From Spirosoma fluviale (lineage in GTDB: Bacteria; Bacteroidota; Bacteroidia; Cytophagales; Spirosomataceae), in the NCBI GenBank assembly GCA_945906915.1, contig CAMDSI010000002.1, positions 1 through 42,954 of the forward strand: a stretch of 42,954 bases of DNA, given 5' to 3'. This document shows, piece after piece, positions 17,891 through 26,548 of the stretch. Made by a program: the position numbers and the translations under genes. The notes under the pieces were generated by a model, which ran no database searches, was not told the origin of the DNA, and saw only the letters and a program-made list of their open reading frames with translations. Position 1 is the first letter of the stretch. Every line of letters begins with the position of its first letter.

Positions 17891-19450
17891 CTATTTAATT
17901 TTCTCGGGTCCCCCTAAATGGCTGCAACTATTTAAGTCTTTCATGGAAGTAAATGGCACCTCATTTTTTTCATATTTGAATGCCTGTTCCAAAGTTATCG
18001 TTCTGTTATTATCCCCGCAACTGATATCGATATCCTTCATTTTAATTTGGCAAGGATGCTCATAGCCGCAAGCATGAGCCATTTCCAATGTTTCTTTTCG
18101 TAGGGTCTTGATATATTTAGAGAATCGAACTGATTTTAATGCCGGATCAATTCCACCACTCAGCCACTTGTTTTGTGTTGCAATACCCGTAGGGCACTTA
18201 TCCGTATGACATTCTTGTGCTTGAATACATCCAATTGAAAGCATTGCTTCTCTAGCCACATTTATTAAGTCTGCTCCTAATGCCATAGCTTTCATAATTT
18301 CACTTGGAAAACCAAGTTTGCCAGATCCAATAAAAACGATATCATTAGTTATACCTTTTTCTTTAAATACTTGATAAACTTCGCTGAATCCGTAGATCCA
18401 TGGAAGGGCAACATGGTCAGCGAAAGATGGAGGAGCAGCACCTGTACCGCCCTCGCCACCATCAATGGTGATGAAGTCTGGCCCCTTATTCTCTTTTTTC
18501 ATAATTTCTGCCAATTCTTTCCATTGCTCTAAATCACCTACAGCAGATTTTATTCCAACAGGTAATCCAGTTTTTGTGGCAATTTCCTCTATGAAATCAA
18601 CCAATTCTCGAATATTACCAAATGCTGTGTGATATGATGGGGAAAGTACGTCAGTATAAGGCTCCACACCTCTAATAGCTGCAATTTCTGGCGTATTCTT
18701 TTTTGCAGGCAAAACGCCCCCTTTTCCAGGTTTCGCACCTTGTGAAAGCTTAACTTCAATGGCCTTAACTTTCGAGTATTTGTTTAAAACTAATTCTTCT
18801 AATTTTTCATAACTAAAGTACCTTAATCCATCTTCACCTGTTATTCCACAGCCAAAATACCCAGTGCCTATGTGAAATATAACGTCTGCGCCTTGTTGGT
18901 GATAAGGAGATAATCCACCTTCACCTGTGTTATGGTAGGCTCCTACCATGGCAGCACCTTGATTTAGTGACATTTGTGCTTGTGCAGATAAAGAACCATA
19001 ACTCATTGCCGAAATGTTCACAATTGAATAGGGCCTGTATGGCTTCTTTCTATTATGTGATATCCCCATAACCTTCGCGCAGGGGATAAAATAAGGGTCT
19101 TTTGAACTATGATTTATATGTTCTTTTTCTACTTTATAAGGGAACATTTTTGGATTAATGAAGATGTAGTTAGCTGCATAGATATCTTTATCTGTGCCAA
19201 AACCTTCATAATTATTTTCACCCTTTGATGAGGAATAAATCCAAGATCGTTGAGATCTATTAAAAGGAAGTTCCTCTCGATTATTAGCGACAAAATATTG
19301 TCTTATGGGAGGTCCGAATGCCTCGGCAATATATCTCAATCGACCTAGTACGGGGAAATTCCTTTTTAGGGTATGTTTTTTTTGAGACAAGTCCATTATG
19401 GCAATTACAAGGACTATGGCAACTATGACTGCTAGGATAATGTAAATCAT
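17891..19450 (-). CDS. FMN-binding glutamate-synthase-family protein (GltB-like, stand-alone)
   Basis: A 519-residue protein with an N-terminal membrane helix (residues 2-20, IYIILAVIVAIVLVIAIM). The body is the central FMN/Fe-S domain of glutamate synthase without the amidotransferase domain. Visible parts are ISAMSYGSLSAQAQ, NTGEGGLSPYH, KAIEVKLSQGAKPGKGG and FITIDGGEGGTGAAPP. The cluster motif CIQAQECHTDKCPTG (about 405-420) has the spacing of the 3Fe-4S ligands in GltB. Such proteins are widespread, but their reaction is not settled. A -7-like element TATCTTTA (minus strand, 19481-19488) precedes the start. Confidence 0.9.
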   Translation of the reverse strand: MIYIILAVIVAIVLVIAIMDLSQKKHTLKRNFPVLGRLRYIAEAFGPPIRQYFVANNREELPFNRSQRSWIYSSSKGENNYEGFGTDKDIYAANYIFINPKMFPYKVEKEHINHSSKDPYFIPCAKVMGISHNRKKPYRPYSIVNISAMSYGSLSAQAQMSLNQGAAMVGAYHNTGEGGLSPYHQQGADVIFHIGTGYFGCGITGEDGLRYFSYEKLEELVLNKYSKVKAIEVKLSQGAKPGKGGVLPAKKNTPEIAAIRGVEPYTDVLSPSYHTAFGNIRELVDFIEEIATKTGLPVGIKSAVGDLEQWKELAEIMKKENKGPDFITIDGGEGGTGAAPPSFADHVALPWIYGFSEVYQVFKEKGITNDIVFIGSGKLGFPSEIMKAMALGADLINVAREAMLSIGCIQAQECHTDKCPTGIATQNKWLSGGIDPALKSVRFSKYIKTLRKETLEMAHACGYEHPCQIKMKDIDISCGDNNRTITLEQAFKYEKNEVPFTSMKDLNSCSHLGGPEKIK

Positions 19451-19531
19451 ATAAATTAAAGGTTTTTGACGATATTGATTTAAAGATAGTTTTTGTCTGA
19501 AGGAAAAGCAGCTATTAAATAAAGTATTTAT

Positions 19532-20080
19532 TTAACGGTATAATTCGCATTTTTCACCACCGCAAAGTTCTCTTACTTCTTGTTGAGTCAAATTATTAAG
19601 GTCAGATTTAAGCATATTTCTCTTTTCAGATGAAAAACGTCTCAAGAGTTTTCCTTCACAAAAACGACGCATTTGGGTTTCATTTTCAATAATAAGGCCA
19701 GGAACTTGAGTTAATTCACCAGTTTCATTCTTGGCAGCCATTGTAAAATAACAGGAATTAGTATGAGTGACGATTCCAGATTTAGGTTTTAGAGTTTCTA
19801 CTCGCATACCTATTATCATTGTAGTATTCCCTACATAATTTACGGAGGATTTAATAGAAACTAAATCTCCCACTTCTACTGGATTATGAAATTCAACCCC
19901 CTCTACCGCGACTGTCACACAATATTCACCACTGTGTTTTGCTGCGCAGACATATGCAACTTTGTCCATAAGAGAAAGTAAAATTCCTCCGTGGATTTTA
20001 CCGCTGAAATTAGAGTACGATGGAATCATTAATTCAGTAATGGTAGTCTCTGAATCGCTAATTTTTTTGAATTGAGTCAT
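19532..20080 (-). CDS. Acyl-CoA thioesterase, hotdog fold (YciA/BFIT-type)
   Basis: A 182-residue cytoplasmic protein. The hotdog signature is NFSGKIHGGILLSLMDKVAYVCA, with the N-terminal strand containing the conserved N/H-G-G and Asp. EGVEFHNPVEVGDLVSIKSSV and TIMR-like closing strands follow. These enzymes hydrolyse acyl-CoA to free acid and CoA. The C-terminus has LCGGEKCELYR, two Cys separated by four residues, not usual in the family core. Its last codon and stop lie inside one copy of a 17-nt sequence repeated at 35701 and, as 15 nt, at 37290. Confidence 0.9.
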   Translation of the reverse strand: MTQFKKISDSETTITELMIPSYSNFSGKIHGGILLSLMDKVAYVCAAKHSGEYCVTVAVEGVEFHNPVEVGDLVSIKSSVNYVGNTTMIIGMRVETLKPKSGIVTHTNSCYFTMAAKNETGELTQVPGLIIENETQMRRFCEGKLLRRFSSEKRNMLKSDLNNLTQQEVRELCGGEKCELYR

Positions 20081-20198
20081 GTGCAGTTGGTCTTATGTTT
20101 TTCGAAATTAGTAAAATCAATATAATTCCATTTAAAAAATAGTATTTTGCCTTTAGTTAATTGTCTGATTGCCGTTTAATAAGTTTTCTCTCTTGTTT

Positions 20199-20229
20199 TT
20201 GATGAATATAAATATTGTCACTATTTTTA
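20199..20229 (+). promoter_or_regulatory. Candidate promoter of the DUF4407-DUF350-channel operon
   Basis: TTG at 20199-20201 and TATTTTTA at 20222-20229 (one mismatch from TAnnTTTG) are separated by 20 nt, the usual Bacteroidota spacing. Transcription would begin near 20236. This favours ATG 20248 over TTG 20215 as the start of the first gene. Confidence 0.45.
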
Positions 20230-20247
20230 GCAAATACCTTTTATACT

Positions 20248-20643
20248 ATGAAAGTAGTTTTTGTTGCGCAAAAGCATAAATTCATTCTTTTTGCTTTTCC
20301 ATTTATTTCCTTTCGATTTTCGGTTTTTAATACTGAATCCTCTCATTATGAGTTAATGATACCGCAGGAAAAATTAATGGAAAATTGGATCTGGAATATT
20401 CAATGGTCTCCTTTTCGCATAAAGCAAGTTAGGTTAATAGAAAATGTAGTTCCTAGACCTGAATTTGTCATTCAATTTCAACAAAAATTGCCATTAAAGC
20501 CTACAGGTTTAGTTAATTTAGCCTTAAACAATCTAGCCGTTAAAGGTATTGATATTAATAAACGACCTAAAAAGTTAACTGTTAATAGCTGTGAACTTAA
20601 AAACACAAACCCTTTTGATTTATCACAACTTAATCCCCAATAA
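20248..20643 (+). CDS. Small protein of unknown function, first gene of the membrane-system operon
   Basis: A 131-residue frame from ATG 20248; the frame is open further up to TTG 20215, but that lies before the likely transcription start. The product is beta-leaning, without a clear signal peptide or membrane helix, although residues 12-25 (FILFAFPFISFRFS) are quite hydrophobic. IWNIQWSPFRIKQVRLIE and PEFVIQFQQKLPLKPTG are the most structured-looking parts. It ends 11 nt before the DUF4407 gene. I do not recognise a family. It could be a real partner of the operon or, less likely, a long leader that happens to be open. Confidence 0.5.
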   Translation: MKVVFVAQKHKFILFAFPFISFRFSVFNTESSHYELMIPQEKLMENWIWNIQWSPFRIKQVRLIENVVPRPEFVIQFQQKLPLKPTGLVNLALNNLAVKGIDINKRPKKLTVNSCELKNTNPFDLSQLNPQ

Positions 20644-20654
20644 TTTCATTAGAT

Positions 20655-21893
20655 ATGGTAACTGAACAAAAAACCGATTCAAGTACAATTCAAGAAACTT
20701 CAGGAAGTCGTCGATTTCTAAGATTCATGTGGAATTGCGCAGGTGCAGATGTTGAATTATTAGATAAACACTGCCCCCCCTCTGATCACTCAAAGTATGC
20801 GGGTCTAGGAGGAATAGTATTAGCTACTGGTATTTTAGCTGCGTTTTCTGCGGGATATGCCTTTTATACTATCTTCTCGCCTAAAGGTGACGCAATTGAT
20901 GGTACTTTATTTATTGGAACCATAATTGGATCCATTGTTGGGGGTATTGTTTGGGGACTAATGATTTTTAATTTGGACCGTTTTATAATCTCATCTACAG
21001 GAAAAGGGGATGGTAAAGATAGTATTTCATTAAAGGAATTAGTTAATGCAATTCCTCGAATTATTATGGCTGTAATAATTGGTGTTACAATGTCTGCTCC
21101 TTTAGAAATTCGTATTATGCAATCAGAGATTGACGCCGAATTACAAAGTAAACAGAATGCTTATTTAGAAAAGTTAAATGCTGAATCTGATACCATAATT
21201 AATAAGAAAGCAACCTCTTGGAAGGTTCAACTTGATAAGGTAGAGAGAGAGATTAAAACAAAGCAAGATTATTTTGAGCTTCGTCGACTTGAGTTAAAAG
21301 ATCAAATGAAAGCTTTAGATGATGAGGCTGCAGGTAAGACTGCGAATGGTTCTGTAGGTATGGGGCCGGCCTATAGAAGTAAAAAAGGGAATTTGGATAA
21401 ATTAGAATCGGAACGAATTAAGGCGGAGGAAGCTGCTGCACCTGAAATTAAGCGTCTGCAAAAAAATGCCGACACCTACCGTGAAAAAGTTCAAAACATT
21501 GAATCGGAAAGAGAGGAATTGAAGAAGGATAATGTAAAGCGGAAAAATCAATTAGATGGTTTATTGGAGCGCATTCATATCTCACACGAGATTGGAGGTT
21601 TAGTTCCTTGGGTTATTATGGCACTTCTATTGATGATTGAAACAGGGCCTATCTTCTTCAAATTAATGATGATAAAAGGACCATATGATTATTTAGAGGA
21701 GAACAAGAAGAAGTTGATTTTGGCCAAATCGGGGATCATCGAATTGCCTCCACATGTGGAAGGGGATAAGGCAGTAGTTGAATATAAGTACTTGCAGGTA
21801 GATGCGATGTCAGATGTGGCAAAAGGAGCAAATGAAAGCTGGACAAATCAAGTTAATTCGGAGATTAAGGATAATCCTGCGAAATTTTTATAA
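20655..21893 (+). CDS. DUF4407 membrane protein with long coiled coil
   Basis: A 412-residue protein. The N-terminal motif FLRFMWNCAGADVELLDKHC (residues 21-40) and the helices TM1 (50-74), TM2 (84-106, ending in FNLDRFIIS) and TM3 (132-152, IPRIIMAVIIGVTMSAPLEI) are diagnostic for DUF4407. A highly charged coiled coil covers about 155-310, and TM4 (about 312-338) carries WVIMALLLMIETGPIFFKL. DUF4407 proteins have no known biochemical function. It is the second gene of the operon, with an 11-nt gap before it and 5 nt after. A run of seven C at 20774-20780 lies in codons 40-42. It may scaffold or sense membrane state together with the similar protein encoded next. Confidence 0.92.
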   Translation: MVTEQKTDSSTIQETSGSRRFLRFMWNCAGADVELLDKHCPPSDHSKYAGLGGIVLATGILAAFSAGYAFYTIFSPKGDAIDGTLFIGTIIGSIVGGIVWGLMIFNLDRFIISSTGKGDGKDSISLKELVNAIPRIIMAVIIGVTMSAPLEIRIMQSEIDAELQSKQNAYLEKLNAESDTIINKKATSWKVQLDKVEREIKTKQDYFELRRLELKDQMKALDDEAAGKTANGSVGMGPAYRSKKGNLDKLESERIKAEEAAAPEIKRLQKNADTYREKVQNIESEREELKKDNVKRKNQLDGLLERIHISHEIGGLVPWVIMALLLMIETGPIFFKLMMIKGPYDYLEENKKKLILAKSGIIELPPHVEGDKAVVEYKYLQVDAMSDVAKGANESWTNQVNSEIKDNPAKFL

Positions 21894-21898
21894 TCAAA

Positions 21899-23059
21899 TT
21901 GAAACTACTTAGGTATTTAGTGATTGATTCATTGACATTTGGCGGAAAAATTCTGCCAAGTGTCAATGATTTATCCATTGTGGAGAAAATCTTGCTTTGG
22001 TTGAAAATTCAGTTTGCAGTCTTTGCATTGGGGGCTGTAATTTTGTTTTATTTTATTTCTTTTAGTTGGATTGCAGGCATCATTACTGGGGCCCTATTTA
22101 CATTTGTTTATATTTCTATTACGCTCATATTACTTTCTGGATTTAGAAAATCAAGTTATTTAAAGAAAGATAAAAAGGTGCTCGCTAATACTCAGATAGT
22201 TATTGGAAAAACCAAATTAGAGGTAGAAGATGTGAGTTATGAATCTGTTCCCGAGAATTCGAACTTGATTCCAAGTATTATTCTTCGTGTAATTTATATT
22301 GTTGTATTTGCTTTTACAATTTTTTGTGGATTGACCTTAGGGCTAAGCATGTTATTCTATCCTGACCTAGAAGAAACACATGGAAAAGAAATTGTACAAC
22401 ATTATGAGAAGTCATACCCAGCCTTATATGGTAATCAAATTAATTCGCTGAGAAATAAACTAACTAAACTAGAATCAGAGCGTCAAGCTATAGTTCAAAA
22501 ACAGCTTGACGTTACAACCGAAATTCAGCAAGCCCAAGATGAATTCCACAAGAGTTTTTTACAGGTGGACTTGACTATTTTAGATAAACAGTTATTGGAT
22601 TGGGATTTATTGCATCATCAAGAACAACTTAACTTGCCCGTTAAAATAAAATCGCTAGATGATGAGTACAATGATGGGTTAGAAAAACTTCAACTGTCCA
22701 TCCAATTTAGCAAATACGGAATTTACCGTATTCAACATTTCTTAAAAAAATTGCTTTTCTTGGCCATATTTTTAGTTGGAGGCCTCATATTTTTGTTTAT
22801 TTACCCCTTCTACATTCGTTATAAAATGGTATTAGCTGAATCAGATTTGGATATTAAATTGGAGAATAGAACAATTGATTTAATTAAACAAGAATATGTT
22901 AATTCTAATAAAGAAATCAAGAGGTTGATGGATGAATATGGTTATCAGGATTACCCAGGAGATAGTACAGATCCATTTATGCCTTCCTCCATTTTGAAAT
23001 CGGAAAAAATTGCATTGAAAAATCAGTTGGATACCTTTTTAAAAAATGAATTAGCATGA
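21899..23059 (+). CDS. Coiled-coil membrane protein with DUF4407-like layout
   Basis: A 386-residue protein read from TTG 21899, 5 nt after the previous stop. No ATG precedes residue 151, and GTG 21980 is the main alternative. The layout copies DUF4407: TM1 (35-55), TM2 (58-80), TM3 (123-153, IPSIILRVIYIVVFAFTIF, compare IPRIIMAVIIGV in the neighbour), a coiled coil at about 180-270, and TM4 (about 283-305, LLFLAIFLVGGLIFLFIYPF). I infer a divergent paralogue. A 16-bp hairpin lies within its first 25 codons. Its stop overlaps the next start (ATGA), so the two are translationally coupled. Confidence 0.8.
   Translation: MKLLRYLVIDSLTFGGKILPSVNDLSIVEKILLWLKIQFAVFALGAVILFYFISFSWIAGIITGALFTFVYISITLILLSGFRKSSYLKKDKKVLANTQIVIGKTKLEVEDVSYESVPENSNLIPSIILRVIYIVVFAFTIFCGLTLGLSMLFYPDLEETHGKEIVQHYEKSYPALYGNQINSLRNKLTKLESERQAIVQKQLDVTTEIQQAQDEFHKSFLQVDLTILDKQLLDWDLLHHQEQLNLPVKIKSLDDEYNDGLEKLQLSIQFSKYGIYRIQHFLKKLLFLAIFLVGGLIFLFIYPFYIRYKMVLAESDLDIKLENRTIDLIKQEYVNSNKEIKRLMDEYGYQDYPGDSTDPFMPSSILKSEKIALKNQLDTFLKNELA
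21930..21968 (+). promoter_or_regulatory. Strong 16-bp RNA hairpin near the start of the second coiled-coil gene
   Basis: CATTGACATTTGGCGG (21930-21945) pairs with CTGCCAAGTGTCAATG (21953-21968) with 14 Watson-Crick and 2 G-U pairs and a 7-nt loop. No T-run follows, so it is not a normal terminator. It sits between the TTG start (21899) and the alternative GTG start (21980). It could tune translation or RNA processing between the two DUF4407-like genes. Confidence 0.7.
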
Positions 23060-24270
23060 GTATACATTTAACTCCTGAAAATTACGACAAAAAGGTAGAT
23101 GATTCATTTTTTGCCTATGGCAATGTCAAAGCTCTTTTTAGAGGGCCTGAACATCTAGAAAATGAAGTAGTTACTACGATTTCAAATAGGACTAACTCAA
23201 AATCTATTAGGGTATTTGATATAATTTTATACAAAGACATTAACATATCAGAGGCTAATGTTATACCTAATGATCAATGGGAGTCTACAATTGCGGAAGT
23301 AAAAAAAGGAAGTTTCTTTCATTCTACTTTGGAAGATAAACTAGCGGTAAATTTTAGCAAGCCTTATTTTTCTAATGTTGATTTTCTCAGAACTACTGTT
23401 TACAGACCTGAGTGTTTTATAAAAAATCCAAAGATCAATTATTCTCTACAGAAAGAAGGATTTACGTTTGGGGAGATTGAAGGGGAGTTGTATTTTAAAG
23501 TAGGAGATCCTAAGCCTGTGGCTCCAATTAAAAAAGCCGCTCCTATACAACCTGTTGAAGTAACAAAGACGGAAACAATTCCTGTTCCTACAGCGCCCAT
23601 ACAGCCTGGTATTGGATGTTGGGGTTTAATCATGAGTTTATTTGGTTTTTCTTGGGCCTTACCATTATTACCAGGTAAATACTCTAAGAATGACATACCC
23701 GCCCTTCAAAAAGCTGGTTGTTTATGGCCGATTCTGCGAATTTTAGGATTATTGTTTTTACTGATGTTTTTGCTGAAAGGGTGTATGAATTATTCTTCAA
23801 CTGTTTGGAAAAATTCAAATAAAGATGCAATTAAAAATGATGTCAAACTTGATATACCCACAGGACAAGAAAAATTAGACCAAAGTAGTCAATTAGCTAA
23901 ACTACTCCCATCTGAAGCGGCTAAAATGAAGAAAAATAAATTGTCAGATACCACTTTTGTGGTACCTCCTGGCAATTATAAATTAGTTTTTTTTGATTCC
24001 AATAGACAGGATAGCGATAAAATACGTCTAAGTTTAAATGGACGGGAGTTAGCCCATTCTTTAGAGATATTTAACGAGAAGCAAGAAGTAGTTTTAAAAA
24101 ATATGCGATTTGGAAAAAACATTATTGATTTTGAGGCTTTAAGTAATGGTAAATATGGTATTTGTACGGCTGAGGTTTACCTAGTCAATATGGATGATGG
24201 AGCGACTCAAATGTATAAGTTTTATAATATAGAGGGGTTTAAGAAACGTATTTTCATTGAGCAACATTAA
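23056..24270 (+). CDS. Membrane-anchored two-domain protein of unknown function
   Basis: A 404-residue protein. Residues 1-160 form a soluble beta-rich domain resembling the start of the next gene's product (NVDFLRTTVYRPECF here against DVDNHLIKSTVFFHRRIQF there). A Pro/Lys-rich linker (about 160-185) follows, then a hydrophobic stretch (186-206) and a membrane helix (222-246, ILRILGLLFLLMFLLKG). Residues 290-404 form an outer beta-sandwich-like region with FVVPPGNYKLVFFDSN and KIRLSLNGREL. It overlaps the upstream gene by 4 nt and its TAA overlaps the next ATG by one base. No enzyme motif is recognised. A binding or sensing role is inference. Confidence 0.75.
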   Translation: MSIHLTPENYDKKVDDSFFAYGNVKALFRGPEHLENEVVTTISNRTNSKSIRVFDIILYKDINISEANVIPNDQWESTIAEVKKGSFFHSTLEDKLAVNFSKPYFSNVDFLRTTVYRPECFIKNPKINYSLQKEGFTFGEIEGELYFKVGDPKPVAPIKKAAPIQPVEVTKTETIPVPTAPIQPGIGCWGLIMSLFGFSWALPLLPGKYSKNDIPALQKAGCLWPILRILGLLFLLMFLLKGCMNYSSTVWKNSNKDAIKNDVKLDIPTGQEKLDQSSQLAKLLPSEAAKMKKNKLSDTTFVVPPGNYKLVFFDSNRQDSDKIRLSLNGRELAHSLEIFNEKQEVVLKNMRFGKNIIDFEALSNGKYGICTAEVYLVNMDDGATQMYKFYNIEGFKKRIFIEQH

Positions 24271-26009
24271 TGGCTATTAAAACTAAAGATGTTTGGATTA
24301 AAGGGGATTTAAAGGCGCTTTCGACCTTTGATGAAACTTTTTTATCCACTGGCTCAAGGCAAGTGAATGACGTATCATTAACTAATATCGAGATTACCAA
24401 TGCGGTAATTTTAGACGATTTTGATGCTAAGTTAGAACGGAAGGATCCTTTCATTGAATACAATACGAGTATATCTGATGTAAAAATTCGCTTTAAAGGG
24501 GCTAGTCATGATGAAGTTGCATTCTCAGAAGATTTGGATGGAATGTTATTGAATGACGTGAAATTTTTTCAAAAAATTCATTTAAATGACGTAGATAATC
24601 ACCTTATAAAAAGTACTGTATTTTTTCATCGTCGGATACAATTTACAGTGCCTGATCCTCCCAATTTGAAAATAGCTACGACAAGGGTAGTTTTAAATAA
24701 TCAATTTGGAGGAACTCCTATTATTAGGGAGGAGGTAATCACTCCCATTATTAAGGAGGTGACTATGAAGCCAGTAAATTCGAGGCTAAAATCGTTCTTT
24801 GCTGCTGAGAAAAAGAATTTTCTTTCCTCTATTTTAATCATAGCTCTTCTGCTTTTTTTGTTTTACAATACAGCTTTATTCCCTTTGGTTTTTATTGCTG
24901 GCATTGCCTATCTAGTCTGGTCTTTTAAAAAGTTATCCGTTGGCTATTCTAATCTGACTCCTAATCATGCGGATGATTCAGTTTCCTCTGTGGATATATA
25001 TAAAGCTCGCAGTTCAGTAAAAGATCGATCTTGGAGCCCATTTAGTAAGTTCATTCTTGTTATTTTAGTTCTTCTAATTCTATATGCATTAGGGGCTAAA
25101 AATTACGGTTTACTTAAGTTCCTAGGAATTGTCGCCTTTATCTGGATCCTGCTTAATTATTTCACCTCCGGTTTTGGCTTATTAAAAAAGGTGTTCAGTT
25201 TAATTGGTGGGCTAATTTTAGGTCTTCTAGGTATTATGGCTTTGTGGTTTTTATTAGGGGGAAATAATTCTTCCGTTGTTGACGATAGCCAAAAAGAGGA
25301 TTTTATTAAAAATAATAAGATTCTAAAAACAGGGGATTCTCTTTTACACTTTAGGAATTGGAAAGATTATAATGTAAATCAACTTGCTGGTAATTACTTT
25401 ACGTATTATCCTGAATTTGATAAATCTGTCAAGTTTAGAAATGACTACGATTCCGATGATTTTTCAGCGGTTTATCAAAGTTTAGTTGAAAAGGATTTAA
25501 AAACAGTGGAGGTTTATTCTAAACTTTTTGATAGTTTAAATACAGCAAATAAATGGAATAGACAGCAATTAGCAGAGGCTATCGTTACCTCTATACAAAC
25601 AATTCCTTATGTATTAGTACATGATCAATCTTGTCAGCAAGCTATTCAAGAAAGTGGAAGTTCATTCTTAATTCAATACCATAAGGACGGTAAAGAATGC
25701 TTACCTAATATTAAATATGGTGTACAAGGAGGTTATGAATTTATTCATAATCTGAAAGGGGATTGCGACACTAGGTCACTTCTTTGCTTTGAATTATTAA
25801 ACAGGTTTAAATTTCCTGTTGCGATGCTAATAAGTGAGGAATATGGGCATTGCATCCTAGGAATTGACCTACCGTTAAAAGGAAAATCAGTAGGGAATTA
25901 TCAACATAATTATTTAGTTTGGGAGACTACTGCTCCTGGCTTTAAACCGGGGGAATTGTCCCCTGAAATTTCAGATATGGATAAGTGGCATATTGCCATC
26001 ACAAATTAA
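24270..26009 (+). CDS. Membrane protein with C-terminal transglutaminase-like (cysteine peptidase fold) domain
   Basis: A 579-residue protein. Residues 1-130 share the N-terminal domain of the preceding gene's product. Hydrophobic helices follow at about 184-217, 257-275 and 278-330. The C-terminal domain (about 370-579) is transglutaminase-like: Cys499 in LKGDCDTRSLLCFELL, His527 in EEYGHCILGID and a likely third residue Glu552 in LVWETTAPGF. Bacterial members of this fold are mostly proteases or amide-forming enzymes. Topology puts the catalytic part after the last helix. Coupled by TAATG to the upstream gene. The target could be a neighbouring membrane protein or peptidoglycan peptides, but nothing in the sequence decides this. 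Confidence 0.85.
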   Translation: MAIKTKDVWIKGDLKALSTFDETFLSTGSRQVNDVSLTNIEITNAVILDDFDAKLERKDPFIEYNTSISDVKIRFKGASHDEVAFSEDLDGMLLNDVKFFQKIHLNDVDNHLIKSTVFFHRRIQFTVPDPPNLKIATTRVVLNNQFGGTPIIREEVITPIIKEVTMKPVNSRLKSFFAAEKKNFLSSILIIALLLFLFYNTALFPLVFIAGIAYLVWSFKKLSVGYSNLTPNHADDSVSSVDIYKARSSVKDRSWSPFSKFILVILVLLILYALGAKNYGLLKFLGIVAFIWILLNYFTSGFGLLKKVFSLIGGLILGLLGIMALWFLLGGNNSSVVDDSQKEDFIKNNKILKTGDSLLHFRNWKDYNVNQLAGNYFTYYPEFDKSVKFRNDYDSDDFSAVYQSLVEKDLKTVEVYSKLFDSLNTANKWNRQQLAEAIVTSIQTIPYVLVHDQSCQQAIQESGSSFLIQYHKDGKECLPNIKYGVQGGYEFIHNLKGDCDTRSLLCFELLNRFKFPVAMLISEEYGHCILGIDLPLKGKSVGNYQHNYLVWETTAPGFKPGELSPEISDMDKWHIAITN

Positions 26010-26019
26010 ATATATAACT

Positions 26020-26541
26020 ATGAACAGCATCGCACTTTATTTAGGAGTATTAGAAGTAGTTTTAGGCTTAGTCTATGGAATTTTACTTAGCTTCTTCGTC
26101 TTTTGGCTAATGAAGAAACTCTTTTTAGACAAAATGGAGATACGGTATGATAATTTGGCCTTTGGTGTATTGATGGCTTTTGTGCTATTTTCTGTAGGTA
26201 AAATGGTCAGCTCAGCTCTGCAACCTGCTGTTGATTTCACGAATCGTTTGATGAATATGGGTCTTCAAATCGAAGAAGTATTAGGTCGTGCAAGTTATAC
26301 TATTACTGGATTTTTTGTTGTAAGCACTCTGGTGGCGGGAATTATCGTAGCCATCTCATTTGTCTTATTTAACTGGTTAACTCAAGGTCTTAATGAGTTT
26401 GAAGAGATCAAAAATAAGAATGTAGCAGTAGCCTTAATTTCAGGTACGATCATTCTAGTCATTACACAGTTTGTAGCTGGAGGAATGGAAATGATTTTTG
26501 AGGCTTTTATCCCTTATCCACAAACGCCTAGATTATTCTAG
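26020..26541 (+). CDS. DUF350 (UPF0719) membrane protein
   Basis: A 173-residue protein. I start at ATG 26020, 10 nt after the previous stop; an in-frame ATG at 25993 would overlap that gene and add nine polar residues before the first helix. Four or five membrane helices are visible, including VLGLVYGILLSFFVFWLM, LAFGVLMAFVLFSVGKM, FFVVSTLVAGIIVAISFVLF and VALISGTIILVITQFVAGG. The DUF350 signature is the second-repeat motif NEFEEIKNKNVAVALI. E. coli YjfL belongs to the same family and lies in the yjf cluster with a PspA-like protein and an ATP-grasp enzyme, which suggests membrane-stress or envelope work. Such partners are absent here. Confidence 0.82.
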   Translation: MNSIALYLGVLEVVLGLVYGILLSFFVFWLMKKLFLDKMEIRYDNLAFGVLMAFVLFSVGKMVSSALQPAVDFTNRLMNMGLQIEEVLGRASYTITGFFVVSTLVAGIIVAISFVLFNWLTQGLNEFEEIKNKNVAVALISGTIILVITQFVAGGMEMIFEAFIPYPQTPRLF

Positions 26542-26548
26542 TTTTTTT

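Noticed and set aside
20215..20247. TTG start for the first gene of the DUF4407 operon
   Set aside because: It lies before the likely transcription start near 20236; ATG 20248 fits better.
22481..22511. Hairpin CGTCAAGCT/AGCTTGACG as a regulatory element
   Set aside because: A 9-bp stem with a 13-nt loop deep in a coiled-coil coding region can arise by chance; kept only as a side note to the 21930 hairpin.
23439..24463. Antisense frames opposite the operon at 23.4-24.5 kb
   Set aside because: They lie wholly inside well-supported genes and their products look like shadow translations without domains.
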